Assembly: GCA_964580675.1 (NCBI GenBank)
Contig: CAZOLI010000009.1
Location: 27,623-91,622 of the forward strand
Source: CAZOLI01 sp964580675
GTDB taxonomy: Bacteria; Planctomycetota; MHYJ01; CAYXQY01
Length of the DNA stretch: 64,000 bases
Direction of reading: 5' to 3'
Below, one piece after another: positions 45,209 to 53,615 of the stretch. Below the pieces are notes generated by a model that was given only the letters and a program-made list of their open reading frames with translations, was not told the DNA's origin and did no database searches. The translations under genes and the position numbers were made by a program. The first letter of the stretch is position 1. Each line of letters starts with the position of its first letter.

Positions 45209-45955
45209 ATGACCCCATCCAAACAGGCCATTCTGGAGTTTGACGACGTCACCAAGCGATTCGGTGACACGGTGGTATTGGACCGTATCAATTTCCGGGT
45301 CCGAGAATCGGAGGTCGTGGTGGTCATCGGGGCGAGCGGAAGCGGAAAATCAACGCTCCTCCGGTGCGTAAATCGATTGGAGGAGGTACAGGAGGGAGAA
45401 ATTCGCCTGAAGGGCCTCCCGGTTCACTCGGGGGAGATAAATCAAAACCAGCTTCGCCAGATGGTCGGTATGGTGTTTCAGGAGTTCAACCTCTTCCCCC
45501 ACAAAACAGTTCTCGAGAATATCACCCTCGCCCCGGTGACGGTGAAGAGTCAGGACCGGGAGCAAGCAAAGGACAGAGCCCGAACACTCCTGGAAGAGGT
45601 GGGTCTCGTGGGGCGTGAAGACGCTTATCCATCCGAACTATCAGGCGGACAGAAACAGCGCGTGGCCATCGCCAGGGCTCTTGCAATGGATCCGGATCTC
45701 ATGCTATTTGACGAAGTTACAAGCGCCCTGGATCCCGAACTCGTCGGGGAGGTACTCGGGGTCATGCGTCGCCTGGCGAATCAGGGCATGACGATGATGG
45801 TGGTAACACACGAAATGGGATTTGCCCGGGAGGTGGGTGACCGGGTGATGATGCTGGACGACGGAAAGATCCTTGAGGAAGGGAAACCGGCTTCCTTCTT
45901 CTCAAATCCCAAAACCGAACGGGCGAAGGAATTCCTTCAACGTGTACTCACCTGA
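45209..45955 (+). CDS. Amino-acid ABC transporter ATP-binding protein (GlnQ type)
   Basis: 248 residues. Walker A G-A-S-G-S-G-K47-S-T, the Q-loop V-F-Q-E-F-N-L-F-P-H, signature L-S-G-G-Q-K-Q-R and Walker B L-M-L-F-D-E, then the switch H-E-M-G-F. This is the GlnQ/ArtP type of importer ATPase, and the three genes form a complete transporter. It converges with a lipoprotein gene 75 bp away; no strong terminator is visible in between. Confidence 0.95.
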   Translation: MTPSKQAILEFDDVTKRFGDTVVLDRINFRVRESEVVVVIGASGSGKSTLLRCVNRLEEVQEGEIRLKGLPVHSGEINQNQLRQMVGMVFQEFNLFPHKTVLENITLAPVTVKSQDREQAKDRARTLLEEVGLVGREDAYPSELSGGQKQRVAIARALAMDPDLMLFDEVTSALDPELVGEVLGVMRRLANQGMTMMVVTHEMGFAREVGDRVMMLDDGKILEEGKPASFFSNPKTERAKEFLQRVLT

Positions 45956-46030
45956 GTACAGGAGAAACGAACCGAAGGAAGGTTTTTCTTATTTTCGGCC
46001 CCGGCCGTCAAGGTGGTAATGGACCTTCAC

Positions 46031-46627
46031 TTAGAATTGGAATTCGAGGCGGTAATCGTGGACGCCAAATCCACAGGCACCACCGGAATCACCGGAGCCA
46101 GAGCTGAAGGAATAGTTTTTGACATCGGCAAATACAACCTCAACGGCATAGAAAGTTTTGCTGCTGAGGTTTTCACTCACGCTTCCTGGTTCCTCTACAA
46201 TACATCTTGTTTCACCCTCCGCGATAAACGCTCCGGGACCACCCGACGGCGTTGCTTCACGTAGAACCACGCGGAACGCACCGTCTTTCTGCGTTTGGCC
46301 CTTTACCGTGACCTGAACCTTCCCGCTGTCGTCGGTTTGAACAAGCATTCCGTCGATGTCATCACAATTGTTGGAATCCAGACGCTGTAGCTGGCCTTCC
46401 CCGTCAAGCTCCTTGGGACCACCTTCCGTCCGAATAACTTCATACGGTGCGGTATCCGGAAGATCCGCCGATGTTTTCATGTCATCCTGCGGCACACAGG
46501 TCGATGCACCAGCACCTCCACTCACGGTAAATTCGTTATCCCCACAGGCCGTTAAAAGTATGACAAAGGACGAAACAACAAGACCGAATGCAACCGTTGC
46601 GAGTGAAAGGTTTTCAATTTTTTTCAT
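46031..46627 (-). CDS. Lipoprotein of unknown function
   Basis: 198 residues. The signal peptide ends in L-L-T-A-C with lipidated Cys28. The mature part contains several Cys residues (in S-T-C-V-P, N-N-C-D-D, T-R-C-I-V and A-C-G-F-G) that may form disulfides, and alternating beta-like stretches. The family is not recognised. It lies alone; a CRP-type palindrome is centred about 213 bp upstream of the start (46832-46849), which suggests regulation by a CRP/FNR-family factor. Confidence 0.75.
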   Translation of the reverse strand: MKKIENLSLATVAFGLVVSSFVILLTACGDNEFTVSGGAGASTCVPQDDMKTSADLPDTAPYEVIRTEGGPKELDGEGQLQRLDSNNCDDIDGMLVQTDDSGKVQVTVKGQTQKDGAFRVVLREATPSGGPGAFIAEGETRCIVEEPGSVSENLSSKTFYAVEVVFADVKNYSFSSGSGDSGGACGFGVHDYRLEFQF

Positions 46628-46831
46628 TGTCAGGATGGTGTTCTATCTAAAAGCAAAAACACAGATCATCAATTTTTTTGAACGGACACATTTTAACTGC
46701 AATTCCTGTGCCATTCAAGCCCCCGAAAAAGTATTTTATTGAAGATTTCGGGGTAGAAAAGGGATAAAGAGAGTTATTTGTCAAAACATCGTCTTTATAT
46801 CCGAGGAATCCGCTGATGATATCCCCCTTAT

Positions 46832-46849
46832 ATGTGACAAATGTCACAT
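46832..46849. promoter_or_regulatory. CRP-type palindromic operator
   Basis: A perfect inverted repeat, ATGTGACA-AA-TGTCACAT, which contains TGTGA-N6-TCACA, the textbook CRP consensus. A further half-site TGTCACAT follows at 46856-46863. It lies between the peptidase stop and the lipoprotein start, 205-222 bp before the latter. The regulator is not encoded in the window. Confidence 0.5.
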
Positions 46850-46891
46850 GTTTTCTGTCACATAAAAAGCGGGTTTTACGCTCCGGACTCT

Positions 46892-48793
46892 CTACCAGGA
46901 TTCTTTCCGGGAGGATTTTTCCCGATCTTCGTTTGGCTCCTCCTCCGGGTCCCCGGACTTCCTCTCGTCCTGTTTCCTGTTCTGCCCTTCTTCCGGTTGA
47001 CGTTTTTCCCGTTCGTCGGTGTTTCCCGACGGCCTGCTCAGCGTTCGTTGCTGACCCCGGAAATCCGGCACATCCGCCGTCCGGGCAAGCCGCTTCAGCA
47101 GCACAAACTGGGCACTGATGATCTCCTTCATGTGATTGTAGTTCAGGTGAGGCCATTCATCCCCCGGTCGATGATAATGCTTATGGGTACCGGTGAAGAA
47201 GAAGATGGCGGGTATTTCCTGTTCCAAAAACGCCGCATGGTCACTTCTATTTGATACCTCCTCGGGAAACCGTGGTTTGAGATCAAAATTCGGAAGTATT
47301 TCCTTACACCGGGATTTCAGGTAATTACTTGCGGCCACCGACCGCAAACTGACGCTGCCATCTTTTGATCGTCCGATCATGTCCATGTTGACCATGGCAA
47401 CGGTTTGACCAAACGGGACAATCGGATTGTTGCCGTAGTACCGGGATCCCACAAGTCCCAATTCCTCCGCCGTAAACAATAGAAAGAGTATACTCCTCTT
47501 CGGTCTCTTCCCTTCGGGAAGTCCGGAGAGCATTCGGGCCAGCATCATCACCCCCGTCGTTCCACTCGCGTTGTCGTCGGCTCCGTTCCAGATCCGGTCC
47601 TTCTCCTGCGTATCGGAGGCGTCCTTTTCTTCGGAAGAATCGTTCTGTTTCTGTTTTTTCTTTCGTTCAATCGCCCTCTTAATCCGTTTTTTCTGTCGTT
47701 TTGACAGATCGTCACCACGTTCTTTCAGAATCCGTTTCAGGTCTTCGATGGAATACCGTCCCTGGTCCCCTTTTGGCCTTGCGCCCCTTGGTGCATTCCC
47801 GTCCTCCGCTGTTCCAAGGTGATCATAATGCCCCCCCACGACAATCCATTCGTCCCTGAGTTCCGGATCCGACCCTTCCAGAACACCGACCACGTTTCGA
47901 ACCGTGTTCTTTTGGCTCTCCTCTTCCGTAAGCGTTACTTCAAGTGCAACGTTTTCAACGACGAAGGAACGGGGTGAAGGTTCCTCATCAATTTTTTTCT
48001 GGAGGGTCTTCAGCTCTTCTGGAGAGCGGCGGAGTAGAGTAGAGGCCACGTCTTCGGAGACCGAAAGAAACGGCATGTCCCCGGAGGCCCGAATCCGGTT
48101 CGCCGGCACCTGACCGTGATTCCCGAGGGGATCGTTCAATAGGATAAGACCTCTGGCCCCATTTTCCTTTGCCTCACGGTACTTGGTGCGAAAGTAGGCG
48201 TTGTCGGTCCAATCATTCCCGTTAAATTTCGAGTTCGGATCGGACTCGTTCGGCTCGTGGCGAAAGATGACCACAAATTTGTCACGGACGTCTACGTTTT
48301 TATAGTCATTGTACCCTCGATCTCCGTCCTTTATGCCGTAACCGGCAAAGACAAGATCCGCCGCCTCGAAGGTGCCTGCTGACCCCGGATGGAGCACATT
48401 AATCTGTTCCTCACCGGATATGGTCCTGGTTTCGTCCTCTTCCCTCAGCTTAAGCGTGGTCCGATATTCCCTGTCCCCGATCGAAAATTTCTGGTAGTAT
48501 CCATCGAGATCCTTCGCCTTCCTGTGGGGCTTTAATCCCCAGGCCTTAAAGTGAGAGGCTATGTACCGTGCGGCAATTTCCTGTTCCTCCGTGCCGGTCC
48601 CACGACCCTCGAGTTCATCGGAGGCGAGGAACATAACGTGTTTCTTCAGTTCCGCCTGCGAAAGGTTGGATATGGTTTCTTTCTCGGTGTCTGTGAGTGG
48701 TTCCGGATCTTCTCCAACCGAATAAAGTGAAGAAAAGAGAACACCAACGGCAATCCAACCTGCGATAATAAGTCCCTTCTTTTTCATGTTCAT
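46892..48793 (-). CDS. Secreted M28-family peptidase with PA domain
   Basis: 633 residues. A signal peptide (about 1-28) is followed by the N-terminal part of the family, a protease-associated insert (about 130-280) and a co-catalytic zinc peptidase: V-G-G-H-Y-D-H-L-G, G-A-D-D-N-A-S-G, F-T-A-E-E-L-G and N-M-D-M-I-G-R supply the metal and base residues, and H-Y-H-R-P-G-D-E-W the last His. An unusual Lys/Arg/Glu-rich segment (about 345-395) is inserted between the first two metal motifs, and the C-terminal ~65 residues are a charged, disordered tail. It is probably a periplasmic or surface aminopeptidase. The start is the first of two nearby ATGs. Confidence 0.88.
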   Translation of the reverse strand: MNMKKKGLIIAGWIAVGVLFSSLYSVGEDPEPLTDTEKETISNLSQAELKKHVMFLASDELEGRGTGTEEQEIAARYIASHFKAWGLKPHRKAKDLDGYYQKFSIGDREYRTTLKLREEDETRTISGEEQINVLHPGSAGTFEAADLVFAGYGIKDGDRGYNDYKNVDVRDKFVVIFRHEPNESDPNSKFNGNDWTDNAYFRTKYREAKENGARGLILLNDPLGNHGQVPANRIRASGDMPFLSVSEDVASTLLRRSPEELKTLQKKIDEEPSPRSFVVENVALEVTLTEEESQKNTVRNVVGVLEGSDPELRDEWIVVGGHYDHLGTAEDGNAPRGARPKGDQGRYSIEDLKRILKERGDDLSKRQKKRIKRAIERKKKQKQNDSSEEKDASDTQEKDRIWNGADDNASGTTGVMMLARMLSGLPEGKRPKRSILFLLFTAEELGLVGSRYYGNNPIVPFGQTVAMVNMDMIGRSKDGSVSLRSVAASNYLKSRCKEILPNFDLKPRFPEEVSNRSDHAAFLEQEIPAIFFFTGTHKHYHRPGDEWPHLNYNHMKEIISAQFVLLKRLARTADVPDFRGQQRTLSRPSGNTDEREKRQPEEGQNRKQDERKSGDPEEEPNEDREKSSRKESW

Positions 48794-48930
48794 GTTTACA
48801 GACCCCTAAAATTGATTTTTCCGGGTTGCAACGAGTTCCTGTCGTCGCCGATCGATCCGGACCGGCACGTCCCTCGATGGGTTAATATACGGTGGGTACG
48901 TTCGTATGTTTGACCTGTTTTCGTGGTGGA

Positions 48931-49680
48931 TTACAGGGATCCACCCCGCTCCGACACAAATTCTCGGGCTTCCTGCAGGGATTCTTTGTCCCCGATATCA
49001 AACCAGTTTCCGTCGAATGGATGAGCGTAAAGGTTGTCGTGTTCCACCAGCCAGCTCATGTACCAGCCCGGTTCATCCGGGTTGCCACCGGACTCGAGGT
49101 ACCGGTTCACCAGATGCAGTTTCTGCTTTGGAAACAGGTACATGGCCATGGAAACAAGGTTTGACGGAGGATCCTCCGGTTTTTCTTCAAAAGATAGAAC
49201 CCGACCGTCCTCGTCCGTGTCGACGATTCCGTACTTGGACAACCTGGACTCGTCGGGGAACCGGTACACCCCGACGACGTTACTGTTCTTTCGGTCGAAT
49301 GTTTCCACCATATCAACCAGCGAAAAATCAAACAGATTGTCTCCCGCAAGAACAAACAAATCCGCATCTACCTCCGCCTCCTCAATCGTAAACTGGATAT
49401 CCCCGATCGCTCCAAGACGCCGATCATCCTCCCGCGTGCCGTCGTTCAAAATTGAGACGGGCCATGGCCAGTCGGATTCCTCGTTCCATTCCCGGAAATC
49501 CCCGTAGAATTTATCGTTCGTTACGACGTAAACCTGTTCAAGATCGGTTACCGGTTTGAGTTTCTCAAGGATATGCTCCAGCATTGGCCGTTCACCAACC
49601 TCAAGAAGAGGCTTCGGCGTGTCCTTCGTAATGGGATACAACCGCGTTCCATAGCCGGCGGCAAGCAATAACGCATCCAT
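48931..49680 (-). CDS. Sugar-phosphate nucleotidyltransferase
   Basis: 249 residues. L-L-A-A-G-Y-G-T-R-L-Y-P-I-T-K-D-T-P-K-P-L-L at the N-terminus is the nucleotide-binding loop of the NTP_transferase family, and V-L-A-G-D-N-L-F holds the metal-binding Asp. The size and P-L-L-E-V-G-E-R-P-M pattern fit glucose-1-phosphate thymidylyl- or uridylyltransferase-like enzymes, or hexose-1-phosphate guanylyltransferases. It would activate a sugar for surface glycans. Sixty bp separate it from the upstream methyltransferase gene, so the two may be co-transcribed. Confidence 0.88.
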   Translation of the reverse strand: MDALLLAAGYGTRLYPITKDTPKPLLEVGERPMLEHILEKLKPVTDLEQVYVVTNDKFYGDFREWNEESDWPWPVSILNDGTREDDRRLGAIGDIQFTIEEAEVDADLFVLAGDNLFDFSLVDMVETFDRKNSNVVGVYRFPDESRLSKYGIVDTDEDGRVLSFEEKPEDPPSNLVSMAMYLFPKQKLHLVNRYLESGGNPDEPGWYMSWLVEHDNLYAHPFDGNWFDIGDKESLQEAREFVSERGGSL

Positions 49681-49740
49681 GACAGATCTCCATTTAGATG
49701 TAAACTTCTGAAACGAAAACGTTCTCTCCCGTCTTTTTGA

Positions 49741-50388
49741 TCAGGATGATGCCGTTTTTTTCGCGACGAGAATACCCGAGGACGGCGTGTGTTTTTCCCG
49801 TTCTTCCAGAACGAACCCCTCCTTTCGAATCTGTTCCTCGAGCACCTCAACCGTGGCCGGATCATCGACGTCCGGATTAAAATGATTGCTCGGATTGTCA
49901 ATTTCTTCAAATAGAATCACGTCCCCCAGGACAAATCGACCCGGGCCCCCGGATGCGCGGCGGTCGAGGAGTTCGGAAACCATCCCGAAAGCTTCACGTT
50001 TTTCGTCGTCGCTCAGGTGGTGCATCGCAAAATTCGACACCACACAATCCACACGGGGAAGATCCAGTTCTTCTTCCGGCCGGCGAAAACTGCCCCGGGC
50101 AAACGTGATGTTATCAACGCCCTCCTCCCGGGCCCTGTTGCGCCCCTCCTCCAGCATGCCTTCACTGATGTCCAGGGCTATGACCTCGCCCGCGTGAGGG
50201 GCAATTCGAAAGGAGACCATGCCGGTTCCCGCACCGATGTCCACCACGGTGTCCCCGGTGCTGACGTACGAAATGGCCCGTTCGACCACACCATCAACCG
50301 CACGGTAATGCCGGTCGCTGCGGGTTTCGTCGTAATCGCCGCTCTTCCGGTCAAACCGCTCCGCTGTTTCGTCGATCGACTTTTTCAT
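49741..50388 (-). CDS. Class I SAM-dependent methyltransferase
   Basis: 215 residues from the ATG at 50388, with GAGAG upstream; the longer frame to 50463 reads across the inverted repeat at 50455-50481 and is rejected. The SAM motif V-V-D-I-G-A-G-T-G-M-V is at about 47-57, and motif II-like A-L-D-I-S-E and V-S-N-F-A-M-H-H follow. It resembles ubiquinone/menaquinone-type or small-molecule methyltransferases; the acceptor is unknown. A nucleotidyltransferase gene lies downstream. Confidence 0.82.
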   Translation of the reverse strand: MKKSIDETAERFDRKSGDYDETRSDRHYRAVDGVVERAISYVSTGDTVVDIGAGTGMVSFRIAPHAGEVIALDISEGMLEEGRNRAREEGVDNITFARGSFRRPEEELDLPRVDCVVSNFAMHHLSDDEKREAFGMVSELLDRRASGGPGRFVLGDVILFEEIDNPSNHFNPDVDDPATVEVLEEQIRKEGFVLEEREKHTPSSGILVAKKTASS

Positions 50389-50454
50389 TGCTGACTGTTT
50401 CTCTCTGTAAGTTTCCTGCTTCCTCAACGGCACAGGGTACTGAACACAAAGGAA

Positions 50455-50481
50455 AGACCACACCGAGAATTGGTGTGGTCT
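50455..50481 (-). terminator. Hairpin terminator after the His/Glu-rich lipoprotein gene
   Basis: AGACCACACC (50455-50464) and GGTGTGGTCT (50472-50481) form a perfect 10-bp stem with a 7-nt loop. On the minus strand the stem is followed by a T-rich stretch. It lies about 50 bp beyond the stop of the lipoprotein gene and just before the methyltransferase start. Confidence 0.65.
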
Positions 50482-50528
50482 CCCTCTGAAACCTTTTCGA
50501 CAACATCCGTCGGAATGCCGGCCGGGCG

Positions 50529-51077
50529 CTAATCCGCTTTCACGGGTTTGTTGTCAACGTACGTGATGTGCTTCTTGCCGTTTTTCTTGTGGAACAGAAT
50601 TCGGTCTATTTCCCAGCCATCATCGGTGTCATTCATGAAGAAATCAAAGTCGTACGCCGTTTCCTTTCCGCCGGCCTCGGCAACAAAATCGGCACAGACG
50701 AAGAACGTGTCCTCACTGTACTCAATCACCTTGTCCCGGTGCAGTTTTTCGAGTGACAGCGTGCCCTTGATGTTCACGCGGTCGCCTTCAAGGTTTTCCA
50801 CCGGAAGTGACCCGTTTTCCTCAAGCTGGTCATCAATGTAATTTTCGAGTGCAAAAAGGAACTCCTCCTCCCGGGTCATATCCGATTTGCCCTGGTCCGG
50901 GTGTTCGCTCTTTTCTTCGTCCGGATGTTCTTCTCCATCCTTTTCTTCCTCGGGATGCTCCTCTTCGTGCTCCTCCGGATGTTCCTCACCTTCCGGATGT
51001 TCGCTTCCGTTTTGGTGACAGGCAAGAACCATCGTCAGGCCAAAAAAGGCGGCAAACAGAATCGTGAGCTTCCGCAT
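50529..51077 (-). CDS. Lipoprotein with His/Glu repeats
   Basis: 182 residues from the ATG at 51077, which has a perfect AAGGAGG 6 nt upstream; a longer frame to 51185 is not supported. V-L-A-C gives lipidated Cys20. Next comes a tandem His-Pro-Glu-Glu-type repeat (about residues 24-65), extremely acidic with regularly spaced His, suggesting metal binding (Zn, Cu or Ni) or a flexible spacer. The folded C-terminal ~110 residues (S-L-E-K-L-H-R-D-K-V onward) are probably a beta-rich domain of unknown family. A clear terminator follows. Confidence 0.8.
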   Translation of the reverse strand: MRKLTILFAAFFGLTMVLACHQNGSEHPEGEEHPEEHEEEHPEEEKDGEEHPDEEKSEHPDQGKSDMTREEEFLFALENYIDDQLEENGSLPVENLEGDRVNIKGTLSLEKLHRDKVIEYSEDTFFVCADFVAEAGGKETAYDFDFFMNDTDDGWEIDRILFHKKNGKKHITYVDNKPVKAD

Positions 51078-51212
51078 ATCGAACCTCCTTATCCAAGAAA
51101 TAAAAGAAACAGAACAGACACTCCCCTCAAGAAGCGTCCAAACACAATTCAAATCATCATAACAATATTGAGGAACAATGAACACCCCTCCCCCGTTCTG
51201 CTTGCCCGCGCC

Positions 51213-51671
51213 CTACAGATCTTCCCGGCTGGACGCCCGTGCAAGTTTTACGGCCCGTGCGTATTCCCGGATGCCCGAGGCAAGCGCCTGTCTCAAACGA
51301 CGCCGTTCGGAGGGAATGGCCTGAATGGACACGCGCCCGTACTGAAGGAATTTCCGGAGATTTCCCCGCCGGGTCGAATTCCTCTCCGAAGGGGAAAACG
51401 GCAGCCAGGAAGACGGGGATCGAACCGAAAACCGGGGGTGGATGTAACCGTCGGTCGTCAGGGAAAAAAGTTCAAATTTGCCAAACCCGAATCGATCCTC
51501 CACCGTAAGCACGAACCGATCCCGTTGCCATGAAACGGACGGTGAGAGAAATTCGTACCCGACCTCCTCAATGGCATTTCGAACCAGTTCGGGCAACAAC
51601 TGCGCCTCCCGGTGTAGAGTCCGATTCGCCAGTTTGCTTTTCAGTTGGCGTACAAATTCATCCGGGTTCAT
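51213..51671 (-). CDS. Conserved-looking protein of unknown function
   Basis: 152 residues with no family that I recognise. It starts M-N-P-D-E-F-V-R-Q-L, is basic, and contains no membrane helix or Cys pair. The C-terminal third is Arg-rich (R-R-R-L-R-Q and R-E-Y-A-R-A-V), so nucleic-acid or ribosome contact is possible. The start codon overlaps the stop of the upstream peptidase gene by 4 bp, which suggests translational coupling. Confidence 0.65.
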   Translation of the reverse strand: MNPDEFVRQLKSKLANRTLHREAQLLPELVRNAIEEVGYEFLSPSVSWQRDRFVLTVEDRFGFGKFELFSLTTDGYIHPRFSVRSPSSWLPFSPSERNSTRRGNLRKFLQYGRVSIQAIPSERRRLRQALASGIREYARAVKLARASSREDL

Positions 51672-53509
51672 TCTGATGTGTTACCTCCGTTCTGTTGATC
51701 CCGACCGAGAAAAACGTAACGATCGAGAAATTCCACGACCTTTCGATACGCTTTCTTTCGGTTTTCGAGTTTCTGAAATCCGTGTCCTTCGTCCGGAAAA
51801 ATCAATTTTTCCACCGGTACCCCACGCTCCCGAACCTTCTCGACGATCTGCTCCGCCTCCCCCACCGGTACTCTCGGGTCGTTCTCTCCGTGAAGCACCA
51901 GCAGAGGAGCCTGAATGTCTTCCACGTGGTTGATGGGGCTGATCTCCTCGAGAAATTCCCGATCCTCCTCGAGGGACCCGTATTCCGCCTCACGGTGTTT
52001 CCGGCGCCACTCCCCCGTGTTTTCCAGGAACGTCACGAAATTTGCAATGCCCACCACGTCCACGCCCGCCGCCCAGAGATCCGGGTACTTCGTGAGGCTG
52101 GCCAGCACCATGAACCCTCCATACGATCCACCATATGCCGCAATGCGATCGGGATCCACTTCCTCCCGCTCACCGAGCCACTCGACCCCGGCCCTGATGT
52201 CCTTCACGGAATCCATACGCTTTTCCACGTTGTCCAGCGACATGTATTCGATGCCGTACCCACTCGATCCCCGAACGTTCGGTTCAAAAACCCCGTATCC
52301 GTGATGCACAAAATACTGACGGAGGCTTCGAAAAGAGGGGCGTCGCTGGGACTCCGGGCCCCCGTGAATGTCCACGATGACGGGAAACGTATCTCCTCCA
52401 ACCGTCTCCGGTTCCGTGAAAAAAGCGGGAATGTTTCTTCCGTCAAACGATTCAAAACGAACAAGATCCACGTTTTGAAACCGGGATCTCGGAATGCCTG
52501 CCGTGGACGCTCTTGTCCATTGATCCGTCCGGCCCGTATCGATCTCCAGGTTGTACAGATTTGCGTTCCTCGTCGCACCGGTTAGCGTAAGCGCCAGCTG
52601 TTCCCCCGCCGGATCAAAATCCATGCTACCGACCACACCCTCGGGCAGATCCGGGCCCTTCAGTTCCTCCAGCGAATCTCCGTTTATCTGCATAAGAGAT
52701 AGATCCGAGTACCCATCCACGTTTCGCTGAAAAACCATACGGCCACTTTCCTGGTGAATCATCAACCCATCGACATTCCAGTTTGTGTCGTTTCGAAGAA
52801 TATCCACCTGTCCCTTGCTCACATCAATCCGAGCAAGTGAAAGGGTATCCGTTTCCCGATCGGTGGCCGTGTACACGTATTCTCCCCCGGGACCCCAGTT
52901 GGAATACAGATACCGGCATCGTTCACTTTCAGGGGTTAACCTCCGTGTCTCACCCGTTTCAAGGTTATGTATGTACAGATACTGATCTGAGTTCGATTGA
53001 AAATCCGTCAGGAGCAGCCGCTCGTCATCGGGTGACCATTCATTCACATGCAACCAGCCCCTCCCTTCACAGACACATTTTGCTTCCGTGCCATCCTCTA
53101 CATATTGCACATAAGCATCAAACCGTGAACCGTCGCGTCGATTGGAGGAAAATGCAAATTTTGATCCTGTGGAATCCCAGCCTCCCCAGAGGTGTTTTTT
53201 GGCGGGCCTGTCCGTAAGCGGGTCGATCGTCAAATCCGATTCCCTGAGAAGGTAAAATTGAACCCGTTCATTTCCTCCCCGGTCTTTTCCGAAAATCAGG
53301 CATCGCTCGGCGGGCGACCAGGTCGCAAATGAGATTCCGTCATCATAAAATGTGTATTGTTCCGGCCATTCCCCCGGTTCCTCCAGGGTCCAGACCTGTG
53401 GCGATCCCGTCGTGTCCATCAGAAAAGAGAGCGTTTCTCCCTCCGGTCCAAACGTCGGAGCATAAGCACTTCGGATGTTCAGGTATCGATCGATGTCGTA
53501 ATCAGTCAT
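51668..53509 (-). CDS. S9-family prolyl oligopeptidase-like peptidase
   Basis: 613 residues from the ATG at 53509. The frame runs open to 53776 but the added ~89 residues overlap the divergent methyltransferase start and are not coding-like. N-terminal beta-propeller repeats (about 20-330) are followed by an alpha/beta-hydrolase domain: the nucleophile motif G-G-S-Y-G-G-F-M with catalytic Ser, Asp in H-G-E-N-D-P-R-V-P and His in F-P-D-E-G-H-G-F. No signal peptide is visible, so it is probably cytoplasmic. Such enzymes cleave short peptides, often after Pro or Ala, or act as acylaminoacyl peptidases. A small unknown gene is coupled downstream. Confidence 0.9.
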   Translation of the reverse strand: MTDYDIDRYLNIRSAYAPTFGPEGETLSFLMDTTGSPQVWTLEEPGEWPEQYTFYDDGISFATWSPAERCLIFGKDRGGNERVQFYLLRESDLTIDPLTDRPAKKHLWGGWDSTGSKFAFSSNRRDGSRFDAYVQYVEDGTEAKCVCEGRGWLHVNEWSPDDERLLLTDFQSNSDQYLYIHNLETGETRRLTPESERCRYLYSNWGPGGEYVYTATDRETDTLSLARIDVSKGQVDILRNDTNWNVDGLMIHQESGRMVFQRNVDGYSDLSLMQINGDSLEELKGPDLPEGVVGSMDFDPAGEQLALTLTGATRNANLYNLEIDTGRTDQWTRASTAGIPRSRFQNVDLVRFESFDGRNIPAFFTEPETVGGDTFPVIVDIHGGPESQRRPSFRSLRQYFVHHGYGVFEPNVRGSSGYGIEYMSLDNVEKRMDSVKDIRAGVEWLGEREEVDPDRIAAYGGSYGGFMVLASLTKYPDLWAAGVDVVGIANFVTFLENTGEWRRKHREAEYGSLEEDREFLEEISPINHVEDIQAPLLVLHGENDPRVPVGEAEQIVEKVRERGVPVEKLIFPDEGHGFQKLENRKKAYRKVVEFLDRYVFLGRDQQNGGNTSE

Positions 53510-53615
53510 AAATGTTATTGGATAATCATTTCCGGTCACAGAAAACTGAAAAATTACGGACATCAACTGGAATCGTGGTGTCGGATCCGGATTGTATTTA
53601 AAGAACAACAAGACG

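Noticed and set aside
46864..46891. Hairpin after the M28 peptidase as terminator
   Set aside because: The stem (GAGCG/CGCTT on the minus strand) is only five pairs with one wobble; too weak to call.
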